From the NCBI GenBank assembly GCA_002083985.1, contig MTER01000181.1, forward strand, positions 1 to 6,063: 6,063 nt of DNA. The letters are read 5' to 3'. Positions within the stretch are counted from its first letter, which is position 1, and each line of letters starts with the position of its first letter. The notes under the pieces were generated by a model. That model did not search any database and was not told where the DNA came from. It was given only the letters and a program-made list of their open reading frames with translations. This stretch comes from Candidatus Altarchaeales archaeon A3 (GTDB taxonomy: Archaea > Altiarchaeota > Altiarchaeia > Altiarchaeales > Altiarchaeaceae). The position numbers were made by a program, and so were the translations under genes. Below, in pieces: positions 1-5,791 of the stretch.

Positions 1-83
1 TTTACCAACTCAAAAAAGGTCTTTTACATGATTATCTGGTAAACGAACTTAAAAATCCAAGAATTCATGTTTGTCTTGCGTAA
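1..83 (+). CDS. IS701/IS4-like transposase, C-terminal end (partial)
   Basis: The reading frame from position 3 runs open for 26 codons from the window edge to a TAA at 81-83. It ends in YQLKKGLLHDYLVNELKNP followed by RIHVCLA. From memory, this closely resembles the C-terminus of DDE transposases common in cyanobacteria and some archaea (pattern YQLKxGLLxDYLxxxLKxPxxxxxLA), usually placed in the IS701/IS4 group. The stop codon lies inside the terminal inverted repeat (77-89), a normal layout for a compact insertion sequence. The catalytic domain is outside the window, so activity cannot be judged. The N-terminus of a related or identical transposase appears at the right edge in the same orientation. 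Confidence 0.7.
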   Translation, partial: YQLKKGLLHDYLVNELKNPRIHVCLA

Positions 84-89
84 GTCCTA
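77..89 (+). repeat. Right terminal inverted repeat of the left IS copy
   Basis: The sequence tgcgtaagtccta is the exact reverse complement of taggacttacgca at 5659-5671. It directly follows the transposase C-terminus and contains its stop codon. The outer boundary lies at about 87-89; the final 'ta' could belong to the target. No target duplication can be checked because the other end of this copy is outside the window. Confidence 0.7.
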
Positions 90-103
90 TTTATAAATCT
101 TTT
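88..103 (-). promoter_or_regulatory. Orphan BRE/TATA promoter facing left
   Basis: The minus strand reads aaaagatttataaata, a good match to an archaeal BRE plus TATA box. It is identical to the promoter of the lipoprotein gene at 5465-5480. Here the insertion sequence begins immediately downstream of the TATA box, so transcription would run into the IS antisense to its transposase rather than into the original cassette gene. Confidence 0.6.
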
Positions 104-137
104 GTCTTTAAATGAGGGGTTCGGAATTTCATATAAC
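88..137 (-). repeat. 50-bp perfect repeat, copy 1 (cassette leader cut by an IS)
   Basis: This copy is identical over 50 bp to 5465-5514. On the minus strand it starts with GTTATATGAAATTCC at the attC recombination point and ends in the TATA box. Past 137 the sequence enters the attC stem; past 88 it enters the IS terminal repeat. The length of the identity is therefore set by a recombination point on one side and an IS insertion on the other, and the original homology may have been longer. It probably is the leader of a further cassette whose gene was separated from it by the IS. Confidence 0.9.
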
Positions 138-210
138 GGAACCAGGCTATACGAAGTTGGCATAGCCGATTTGGACGAACGAAGTGAGCCGTATATCCTC
201 GCGTTATACG
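130..210 (-). other. attC-like recombination site A (downstream of the FkbM-like gene)
   Basis: This imperfect palindrome begins catataac (130-137) and ends gttatacg (203-210). Inside it, 142-153 pairs with 190-201 (10 of 12 positions), and a smaller hairpin ttggc/ata/gccga sits at 157-169. It lies 46 bp past the stop codon of the 256-1095 gene, the position of an attC in a gene cassette. The AAC/GTT triplets match the attC core boxes (RYYYAAC/GTTRRRY), but the remaining core bases fit only partly. Much of its inner sequence is shared with site C, as expected for sites of one array. The predicted cut (G^TT, minus strand) is between 137 and 136. Confidence 0.7.
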
Positions 211-255
211 CTGTTGGTTGCTTACTATATCTTTAAAGTTTATACTCGTCTTTTA

Positions 256-1095
256 TTATTCTGCAAAATAATTCACCTTATCAATTTCTTTAATTTTATA
301 ATTAAAAGGTCTTAAAACTTCCTTTACTTTTTCTAAATATTCCTTATCCAATGCTTCAAAAATTATTTTTGGATGATATCTTTGAATAATTTCTATCGCA
401 CCCTTCAAGATGTCCGCCTCAGCTTTTTCAGCATCTATCTTTATTAAATCAACTCTTTCTATTTTTAACTCATAAAGTATAGTATCTAATTTTTTGGCGG
501 GCCTCATGACAATTTTACTCGTTTCATCATAAATGGAATGCCCCGATGTTGAGCCCCCTTCTACAAGATTTAAAGGGATTTTGTCTTTGTCTTCATAATA
601 GCATGCAACATTTTGTATAAAAATATTTTTATTCAGTTCTAATTTGTTAAGTATTGCATTTTTCTTCAACATTTCACAGTTATTCTCTTCTGGTTCTATT
701 GCAACTACTTTCCCGTTATCTTTTAACATTCTCCCCACCATAACTGTATATTTCCCAATATGCGCACCAATATCAATAAAGGCGCCCTGCTTTATGTTCA
801 AGTATTTTTTTAATTTTCTTTTATGAACGGAACTTGTAATATACACATTTCCTATCTTCTTTCCACAAAAGAAGATACCATCTTCATTTTTTAATATCAC
901 GTCACAGATCAGATCAGGTAAAAGATTAAACTTGGGGTTTTTATCATCTTTCCACCAATAATATAAAAATTTATATAATCCCGGTGTAAGAAGAAAACAA
1001 AACAAAACTAATTTATCCTTTAAAGAATAACCTTCCATAAATATTTGTAAAACTTTTCTGCGATAAAAGTTTACGAGTTTTCTAATGTAATCCAT
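256..1095 (-). CDS. FkbM-like SAM-dependent methyltransferase
   Basis: This 279-residue protein has a class I methyltransferase fold. The SAM-binding motif I is GAFIDIGAHIGKYT (residues 104-117), the acidic ribose-binding residue is in VVAIEPE (130-136, E134), and the FkbM-type motif LIKIDAEKAEADILKGA is at 217-233. Most FkbM proteins read KIDVEGxE at that last motif; here it is KIDAEKAE. FkbM enzymes typically O-methylate sugars, glycolipids or secondary metabolites; the substrate here is unknown. A hydrophobic stretch at about 28-48 suggests membrane association. The start ATG lies 78 bp from the recombination point of site B, and no Shine-Dalgarno sequence is visible. It is the only gene of its inferred cassette (137-1180), with site A 46 bp past the stop. 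The family is clear; the substrate is not. Confidence 0.88.
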   Translation of the reverse strand: MDYIRKLVNFYRRKVLQIFMEGYSLKDKLVLFCFLLTPGLYKFLYYWWKDDKNPKFNLLPDLICDVILKNEDGIFFCGKKIGNVYITSSVHKRKLKKYLNIKQGAFIDIGAHIGKYTVMVGRMLKDNGKVVAIEPEENNCEMLKKNAILNKLELNKNIFIQNVACYYEDKDKIPLNLVEGGSTSGHSIYDETSKIVMRPAKKLDTILYELKIERVDLIKIDAEKAEADILKGAIEIIQRYHPKIIFEALDKEYLEKVKEVLRPFNYKIKEIDKVNYFAE

Positions 1096-1140
1096 ATTGT
1101 AAAATATTACATGTCAGTTGTAATCTACTAAATTATAATT

Positions 1141-1153
1141 TATTTAAAATAGG
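1141..1153 (-). promoter_or_regulatory. Possible TATA-type promoter of the methyltransferase gene
   Basis: The minus strand reads cctattttaaata followed by more A/T. This would place transcription start near 1118-1120, about 20-25 nt before the ATG at 1095. The region is A/T-rich throughout and there is no good BRE, so this is tentative. Confidence 0.35.
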
Positions 1154-1173
1154 AATTTTATTACGACCAATTG

Positions 1174-1265
1174 CGTATAACGAGCAGCATATACGACGTT
1201 TTGCGATAGCAAAATGTCCCGGAGGGCAAGGGCGATAGCCCGCCGCGTATATGCTGTGTTATGTG
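1174..1265 (-). other. attC-like recombination site B (downstream of the nuclease-like gene)
   Basis: Ends are cgtataac (1174-1181) and gttatgtg (1258-1265). The main stem pairs 1185-1195 (cagcatatacg) perfectly with 1246-1256. Two further hairpins lie inside: acgttttgc/gata/gcaaaatgt (1196-1217) and gggc/gata/gccc (1230-1241), giving a branched fold. The site begins 13 bp past the stop of the 1279-2247 gene. Its sequence differs from sites A and C although the architecture is the same, which argues for conserved structure rather than a simple dispersed repeat. The predicted cut is between 1181 and 1180. Confidence 0.72.
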
Positions 1266-1278
1266 AAGTCAGGACAAT

Positions 1279-2247
1279 TCAGATTGAAATCCTAAAAGAT
1301 TCATTGTGACTAATATTGTAATTGATCTTTTTTCCTAAACAAACAATACCAACTCTTCCATTAAACTGAAGACTATCTTCATTCGGATTATCCCCACATA
1401 GTTTATTAAAATAATCTAAGGCACCTTCAAGTGAATTATGTTGTTTCCCATATTTTTTATTCAAAAAATCCGAAATTAAGAAAAATGATAAGGGTTCTCC
1501 GCGATAAATATCATTTAAATCCAAATAGAAAGACTTTGTTTTATTTTTTTTGGATTCCTCACATTTATCTTCAAGAGGATAATCCTTGATTCTTAAAACC
1601 ATCGGGGATGACAATGTTGTAAAGTTCATATCATAGAATAAATATCCGCAGTTTTCCTCATTCAAATTACTCAATGTTTTATATTGATTGCTATCAATTT
1701 GAACTTTATTGTTAATTTTTTTAGCCTGCAAAACAAAACTTTTTACTGTGAATGGATAATCTGGCAGATCAACAATTAGAACAAAACCAAGATCAGCACC
1801 TGTATCTTTTTCTATTTTCCCCCCTTTTGATAAATCAAAATAAAAGAAATCAATTTCTTTCATTTCAGAGTAGTATTTTACCGACAAATCTTTAAATTCA
1901 TCTTTGATAAGATAAATTGAGTTGTCAATTTCAGAAACTAAATTTCCAGTTAGCCTTTCTTCATGACTTCTTTGAGGGGCATACCTACTTATAAAACGTA
2001 TTTCTGCCCGCATTACTGCTTTAAAAAATAGATCAATTAATCCATTTCTACAGACTGTTTCGCTAGTTAGAGCTTTTATTAAATCTCTTGGTGCTAACTC
2101 ATCACCCCCACATTTCATGTATTTATAATGCCTATCACATGTGTGTAGTAAGCGTCTTAAAGTACAAGAACTCCTATCAACCCACGGGAAATATCCCTTG
2201 GATTCTCTCAACATCCAGAAAAAATCGTCTTTAAATTTATTTATCAT
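1279..2247 (-). CDS. Probable PD-(D/E)XK-type nuclease, GAD...QAK signature
   Basis: This is a 322-residue protein with no signal peptide or membrane segment. The central part looks like a PD-(D/E)XK nuclease core: EERLTGNLV (96-104, first acidic residue), KDTGADLGFVLIVD (147-160, candidate metal ligand D152), then VLQAKK (172-177) with Q174-x-K176 in place of the usual (D/E)xK. QIDSNQYKTL (183-192) and a hydrophobic strand, GYLFYD (201-206), follow. This GAD...QAK...QY layout recalls restriction-like families such as DUF6615, often found in accessory and defence regions; I am not sure which family applies. The 90-residue N-terminus is basic with scattered Cys and His (C28, C37, H40, C46), and I cannot assign the last 110 residues. 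It is the only gene of the inferred cassette 1181-2304, with site B 13 bp past its stop. Function is inferred from motifs only. Confidence 0.6.
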   Translation of the reverse strand: MINKFKDDFFWMLRESKGYFPWVDRSSCTLRRLLHTCDRHYKYMKCGGDELAPRDLIKALTSETVCRNGLIDLFFKAVMRAEIRFISRYAPQRSHEERLTGNLVSEIDNSIYLIKDEFKDLSVKYYSEMKEIDFFYFDLSKGGKIEKDTGADLGFVLIVDLPDYPFTVKSFVLQAKKINNKVQIDSNQYKTLSNLNEENCGYLFYDMNFTTLSSPMVLRIKDYPLEDKCEESKKNKTKSFYLDLNDIYRGEPLSFFLISDFLNKKYGKQHNSLEGALDYFNKLCGDNPNEDSLQFNGRVGIVCLGKKINYNISHNESFRISI

Positions 2248-2297
2248 TTTTATATCATTAGTTTTATTCTTTCAAATTCTTTCAATTGTCCTGATTT

Positions 2298-2381
2298 CAT
2301 ATAACGAAATCGGGCTATGCGAAGTCGGCGATAGCCGATTTGGGCAAAGCGTAGCGAAGCCGTATAGCCCGGTGTTATATG
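2298..2381 (-). other. attC-like recombination site C (downstream of the lipoprotein gene)
   Basis: This is the cleanest of the three sites: catataac (2298-2305) and gttatatg (2374-2381) are exact complements. The main stem pairs cgggctatgcg (2311-2321) with cgtatagcccg (2361-2371), one G-T pair. The bulges are asymmetric, 5 nt (2306-2310) against 2 nt (2372-2373), a feature that helps give real attC sites their strand preference. An inner hairpin tcggc/gata/gccga lies at 2325-2338. It resembles site A over most of its left half. It sits 172 bp beyond the stop of the 2554-5427 gene, farther than at the other two cassettes. The predicted cut is between 2305 and 2304. Confidence 0.75.
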
Positions 2382-2553
2382 ACTCGTTAGAGCAATGGAG
2401 CGACGATAGGAGCGATCGCAGAGTTCCGAACCTCGTCCAAAATATTAATTCAATAATTCTAAAATCCTTTTCTGTTCATTGTTGCTCAACTTTTTCATTT
2501 TGTTTACGTATCGCTTTTCCCGCTTACTGCAAAGGAACCCCTGTTTTGAGCAG
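2382..2553. other. Cassette tail without a convincing gene
   Basis: These 172 bp separate the lipoprotein stop from site C. The only minus-strand ORF with a plain ATG is 17 codons (2445-2498, MKKLSNNEQKRILELLN), too short to call. A gcgatcgc palindrome lies at 2412-2419, next to a similar gagcgacga. If one unit of the tandem duplication at 2585-2612 is removed, the lipoprotein frame would run on into this stretch and stop at 2504-2506, so part of it may be former coding sequence. Confidence 0.4.
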
Positions 2554-5427
2554 TTATGTCAGAACTATTGTAACAGTTAATCTGGAGTCTGCAGGGTTGA
2601 GTCTGCAGGGTTGACATATTATGCCATTACATTCCGCGGTTAACATCATCTGGTAAGTGCCTACTGAAGGGGGAGTAAAAGAGGCTTGAGGTGTAATGTA
2701 ATGGCCTCCTCCGGAGAATGAAAACCCACCAGGTCCTGTAATGTTCCAGTAATAAGTCGGTTGCGATGACGGGCAATCAACGCAGTTCATGCTCTGGCCA
2801 AAGAGTACACCGAGTCCATGCCCTGTTCTATTATGTTTTACTGTTACCAACCCCCCACAGGTGCCGGTCCAATTACCTGTTGGAGTGGATGATGTACTTC
2901 CCCACCATTTTACCGTTACATTATTCCATTCTCCGCAATGACAGGGAGGTTTCGGTTTCCAGCACTCGCCCGTCATTCCATTTGATAAAAGGCATGATTT
3001 GTTGCAGGATGTATAATTCGGTAATTTTATTGCTTCTTCATGCGTATAACACTTGCATCCTATCGGGCATGATGTGTTAAAACATAAACCTGGACCATTC
3101 GAAAGGTTACAGGGTATTACTTTATTATTACAAAAAGAATAATTCGATTGACTCTGCCTCGGCAAACAAGCACAACCCCCCGGACAGTTAGATGATATAT
3201 TCCTCGAACACCTTCCGTCACCTCCGTTTGGCATGCTACAGGGTTGAATAGCAGGTCCGCAAGGATCTCCAGCTCCTATCTTCATGCACGTACAGCCGGA
3301 CGGGCAGGGTTTCCAACAGGTGCCTATGGCGCCACTACTTTCTAAAGTACAGTTTTGATTGCAAGACGTATATCCAGAAGGTGGTGTATTATAACATATG
3401 CAGTTTTTTCCTATGCAATTTTGTGGTTGAGGAGGTGAATAACACTTTCCCTGAACTCCTCCGACCATACATTGTCGATGGCAATCACTATAACCTGAAG
3501 GGGGATTTTGATAGCAGTAACAGCCAGTTGGACAAGGATGTACAACTATTGTTTTATTCCAGCACCATTTGTTTGCGCCACATGATTGATTATTGCAGCG
3601 TGTTGTATAACCATTAGCAGTTGCATTTTCGGCGGTCAAACAAGCACATCCATCAGGGCAGACCTCCTCACAAGTACATTTTTTTACACCCGATATAATT
3701 TCTTCCTGCGGGTACATTTCCCACTTAATAACATTATTAGGATTATTAGTATCTCTCCAGATTTTAACACACCAATGTCTATTTGGATCTGTAATGGTAG
3801 GCATGTTATTGGTTCCATAAGGATTATAATCAATATAAGTACTTAGACCCCACGGCGATCCGGATGGAGCATAACAATTTTGAGGATCGGATGAATAATT
3901 ACAAGCATTAGAAGCTACGAGGGTTGTAGATAAAGAAAGATTTTGTATAGATTCATTGCAATTTGGTTGAAACTTAATATTCATGAAGTTTGGATTATTG
4001 ATATTAATCTGATAATTTACAATACAGCCGCATTCACCAGACAACTCACAACATGTTCCATTAAGACACTCTCTTTCAGGGCGAATCGTCCAATTTTTAA
4101 CTTCGCCGTAGGGGGGATCCATCGTAGAATTTGGATCTACCAAAATTTCTACACACCACTTTTTGTCATTCGGGGTAGGCGGATTACTTGTTCCAGAAGG
4201 CCATCCAATAGTCATATATTGCCACATTGTCCAATATAATGTTCCGGGACCTCCACTTCCCGGTGGAATAGCAACAGGTTTATAGCAGTTAATGGCATTC
4301 ATTGTATAATCAGCAGAATTGGATGCTTTAAGAGTGTTGTCTAAAACAAATGTCTTATTTTCGTTTGAAGTATTACAACCCTCTTGGAGTGTAATCCAAA
4401 TTGGCGCTCCTACTATTTTTAGATTTGGATCTTGATGCTGAAGATTTATCAAACAGCCACAATATTTTATGAGGGTGTTATTAGGTGTTTTATAGCAGAA
4501 TCCAAGTTCATTGTTCTGATCTCTGCACAAAATCGTTCTGTTATCGCATAAACTTTCGTTGCATGCGTCCTCAGGAGACAAACAAGTACATCCCTCGGGA
4601 CAAATTTCAACAGGAACGCATTCTGTTTCATTGTCGCATTTCCAACAAAAGTTGTCAAAGTAAACGAACTCAGATGGGTTCGCATTGTAATCAATAACGA
4701 GATATAGTCCATGTACATTTGATATAAGAGTGTTCCATGCAGTACATGCTGCTGCACCGGTAAGTAATGTGTTAGAACCAGCATTAGCTACTGACCACGT
4801 GCCATAACTATTAGAGGGCAATGATCCGTTCATGCATACACTAATAGGTAAGCAGAAATGATCCCACACATTATCAGAAATATTTGGATTATTTGGATTG
4901 CCAACAAAACCTGCTCGTAGTCGATTGACGAGATCCGCAGCCGGCGATCCGGTATTAAGGGTTGTTCCGGAGTATATCCCTATTTTTGGGACTGACCCTC
5001 CATTGAAACCATATTGACTATTCCAGTCTACTTTATAGTCAAAGCACAAGCATCCATCGTCCGCTAACTCAAGCCAGTTTCCACCAAAGTCAACATCGTT
5101 TACCGCAATGGATAGACCCGAACCATCAGTGAATCGCACCACATTACCATAACTGCCTCCCTCTTGAAAAATCATCTTGTTATCCACATCAAAAATGTAC
5201 CAATTAACTAAGGAAGTATCATTTTCAAAGTCAATGCATTCATGCGATTCATTTCTTTGCATAACTTTTTTAATACCCTCATCATTTATACCATAATTAT
5301 TTACAGAATCAGTTGGTGTCTTTTCTTCTGAAGGTCCTCCACCAATACATCCACTTATCAATAAAACCCCAATTATTAGCACTCCTAAGAGTGCTACTAT
5401 TCCGTATTTTTTTGTGTTTGTAGCCAT
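2554..5427 (-). CDS. Large Cys-rich surface lipoprotein with repeated C-P-x-G-C modules
   Basis: This 957-residue protein is secreted and lipid-anchored. It has a KK n-region, a hydrophobic core (8-23) and lipobox ISGC (24-27, C27). Residues 62-264 look like a jelly-roll, carbohydrate-binding-like domain. Seven six-Cys units of about 35 residues follow the pattern CPxGCxC-x(8-14)-C-x(3-6)-C-x(5-10)-C: at 276-311, then in a row at 590-622, 632-662, 671-704, 708-740, 748-782 and 787-822. Between unit 1 and the rest are two related modules (about 323-452 and 466-575) sharing CGC(L/I)xN, TL.ASN, NCY.P and WCV.I. The C-terminus (828-957) resembles a PKD/Ig-like domain (YYWNITGPGG, then FTPPSVGTYQMML). 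NxS/T sequons are numerous, suggesting a glycosylated, disulfide-rich extracellular stalk. By eye it is richer in G+C than the other two genes. The ATG lies downstream of a good TATA promoter; no Shine-Dalgarno is seen. Binding or adhesion is inferred. Confidence 0.85.
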   Translation of the reverse strand: MATNTKKYGIVALLGVLIIGVLLISGCIGGGPSEEKTPTDSVNNYGINDEGIKKVMQRNESHECIDFENDTSLVNWYIFDVDNKMIFQEGGSYGNVVRFTDGSGLSIAVNDVDFGGNWLELADDGCLCFDYKVDWNSQYGFNGGSVPKIGIYSGTTLNTGSPAADLVNRLRAGFVGNPNNPNISDNVWDHFCLPISVCMNGSLPSNSYGTWSVANAGSNTLLTGAAACTAWNTLISNVHGLYLVIDYNANPSEFVYFDNFCWKCDNETECVPVEICPEGCTCLSPEDACNESLCDNRTILCRDQNNELGFCYKTPNNTLIKYCGCLINLQHQDPNLKIVGAPIWITLQEGCNTSNENKTFVLDNTLKASNSADYTMNAINCYKPVAIPPGSGGPGTLYWTMWQYMTIGWPSGTSNPPTPNDKKWCVEILVDPNSTMDPPYGEVKNWTIRPERECLNGTCCELSGECGCIVNYQININNPNFMNIKFQPNCNESIQNLSLSTTLVASNACNYSSDPQNCYAPSGSPWGLSTYIDYNPYGTNNMPTITDPNRHWCVKIWRDTNNPNNVIKWEMYPQEEIISGVKKCTCEEVCPDGCACLTAENATANGYTTRCNNQSCGANKWCWNKTIVVHPCPTGCYCYQNPPSGYSDCHRQCMVGGVQGKCYSPPQPQNCIGKNCICYNTPPSGYTSCNQNCTLESSGAIGTCWKPCPSGCTCMKIGAGDPCGPAIQPCSMPNGGDGRCSRNISSNCPGGCACLPRQSQSNYSFCNNKVIPCNLSNGPGLCFNTSCPIGCKCYTHEEAIKLPNYTSCNKSCLLSNGMTGECWKPKPPCHCGEWNNVTVKWWGSTSSTPTGNWTGTCGGLVTVKHNRTGHGLGVLFGQSMNCVDCPSSQPTYYWNITGPGGFSFSGGGHYITPQASFTPPSVGTYQMMLTAECNGIICQPCRLNPADSRLTVTIVLT
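2585..2612. repeat. 14-bp tandem duplication at the 3' end of the lipoprotein gene
   Basis: The unit gagtctgcagggtt occurs twice in a row (2585-2598 and 2599-2612), inside the last 20 codons of the gene. Fourteen is not a multiple of three, so gain or loss of a unit changes the C-terminus. With two units the protein ends ...RLTVTIVLT at 2554. With one it would read on for about 26 different residues to a stop at 2504-2506. Confidence 0.9.
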
Positions 5428-5464
5428 TTTTATTTTATTTCTATTTTTGAAAATTAAATTTTGA

Positions 5465-5480
5465 TATTTATAAATCTTTT
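5465..5480 (-). promoter_or_regulatory. BRE/TATA promoter of the lipoprotein gene
   Basis: The minus strand reads aaaagatttataaata: an A-rich BRE followed by TTTATAAATA. A TATA box here predicts transcription start at about 5440-5445, some 13-18 nt before the ATG at 5427, typical of the short leaders of many archaeal mRNAs. It lies inside the cassette, so the cassette would carry its own promoter. Confidence 0.65.
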
Positions 5481-5514
5481 GTCTTTAAATGAGGGGTTCG
5501 GAATTTCATATAAC
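5465..5514 (-). repeat. 50-bp perfect repeat, copy 2 (lipoprotein cassette leader)
   Basis: Identical to 88-137. On the minus strand it starts at GTTATATG (5514-5507) and includes the promoter. Beyond 5514 there is no attC stem, unlike at copy 1, so here the leader is joined to a different partner. That is what cassette insertion at an attI or secondary site, or loss of the preceding cassette, would produce. Confidence 0.92.
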
Positions 5515-5658
5515 TATACATATATGACAAAAATGTCGCTTTTTATTCCGATTTGGATGATATTGTGACAAAAATGTCATATATGCATTCTTTGGATGAA
5601 ATTTTAGTTGAAATTTTATCCTCGTAATAATTATAATACGGATTTAAAGTTAATAAAT
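5515..5658. other. Spacer with duplicated gacaaaaatgtc motif; possible attI or operator
   Basis: No convincing gene is seen. The 12-bp motif gacaaaaatgtc (GACA/TGTC half-sites around AAAA) occurs at 5526-5537 and 5567-5578, 41 bp apart. tttggatga recurs at 5552-5560 and 5591-5599, so the stretch is an imperfect tandem repeat of about 40 bp. The outer arms catatat (5519-5525) and atatatg (5579-5585) make the pair of motifs an inverted arrangement. Spacing of four helical turns fits a dimeric regulator. The position beside the first cassette boundary also fits an integron attI with integrase-binding repeats. Neither is proven. A 20-codon GTG frame at 5565-5627 (VTKMSYMHSLDEILVEILSS) is too short to call. 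Confidence 0.4.
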
Positions 5659-5671
5659 TAGGACTTACGCA
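5659..5671 (+). repeat. Left terminal inverted repeat of the right IS copy
   Basis: taggacttacgca is the exact reverse complement of 77-89. GGACTTACGCA-type ends are, from memory, common on this IS group. Confidence 0.7.
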
Positions 5672-5703
5672 GTCCAACTTTCTTTTAATATAATTGATTA
5701 GGA

Positions 5704-5718
5704 TTATAAATAAATATA
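5704..5718 (+). promoter_or_regulatory. Possible TATA-type promoter of the right IS transposase
   Basis: The plus strand reads ttataaataaatata, about 30-40 nt ahead of the original transposase ATG at 5744. The surrounding sequence is almost all A/T, so specificity is low. Confidence 0.3.
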
Positions 5719-5743
5719 TTAATAAAAATTAAAAAAAAATTCT

Positions 5744-5791
5744 ATGTTTTTAAGTAAAATGTTTGGGGAAATAGCATATCCATTAACTTAA
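5744..5791 (+). pseudogene. Original transposase 5' end, cut off by the miniature element
   Basis: From ATG 5744 the frame reads MFLSKMFGEI and then enters the inserted element, ending in a stop at 5789-5791. Removing the element together with one copy of its target duplication (5970-5979) joins this frame exactly to the transposase frame at 5980, giving MFLSKMFGEIGTRDQGMNL. The insertion therefore split a once continuous start region. Confidence 0.6.
5765..5774. repeat. Target-site duplication, left copy
   Basis: ggggaaatag abuts the left end of the 195-bp miniature element and is repeated exactly at 5970-5979 on its other side. A 10-bp duplication is within the usual range for IS231-type elements of the IS4 family. 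Confidence 0.8.

Noticed and set aside
30..72. A 14-codon minus-strand ORF just downstream of the orphan promoter
   Set aside because: It is antisense to the transposase C-terminus, which has a recognisable family sequence.
644..826. A 60-codon plus-strand ORF opposite the methyltransferase gene
   Set aside because: It lies antisense to the conserved SAM-binding region, and its Phe/Ile-rich product reflects A/T-rich complement sequence.
130..2381. Reading the palindromes as a CRISPR array
   Set aside because: There are only three sites, more than 1 kb apart, with genes between them and no regular short spacers.
130..2381. Reading the palindromes as ordinary terminators or REP elements
   Set aside because: Hairpin terminators lack the matching AAC/GTT ends, and a simple repeat family would not explain site B keeping the architecture with a different sequence or the 50-bp repeat ending exactly at the GTT core. 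It remains the main alternative if attC models fail.
2445..2498. A 17-codon minus-strand ORF (MKKLSNNEQKRILELLN)
   Set aside because: It looks protein-like and ATG-started, but it is too short to support without conservation, and it may be former lipoprotein 3' sequence.
2141..2614. A 157-codon plus-strand ORF
   Set aside because: It runs antisense through the start of the nuclease-like gene, across attC-like site C and into the 3' end of the lipoprotein gene. Its protein shows no domain.
2766..4239. Several 78-104 codon plus-strand ORFs opposite the lipoprotein gene
   Set aside because: They are antisense shadows of a clearly coding region and have no recognisable motifs.
4467..4784. A 105-codon minus-strand ORF
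   Set aside because: It is a different frame inside the lipoprotein gene, whose own frame has a signal peptide, Cys repeats and full-length coverage.
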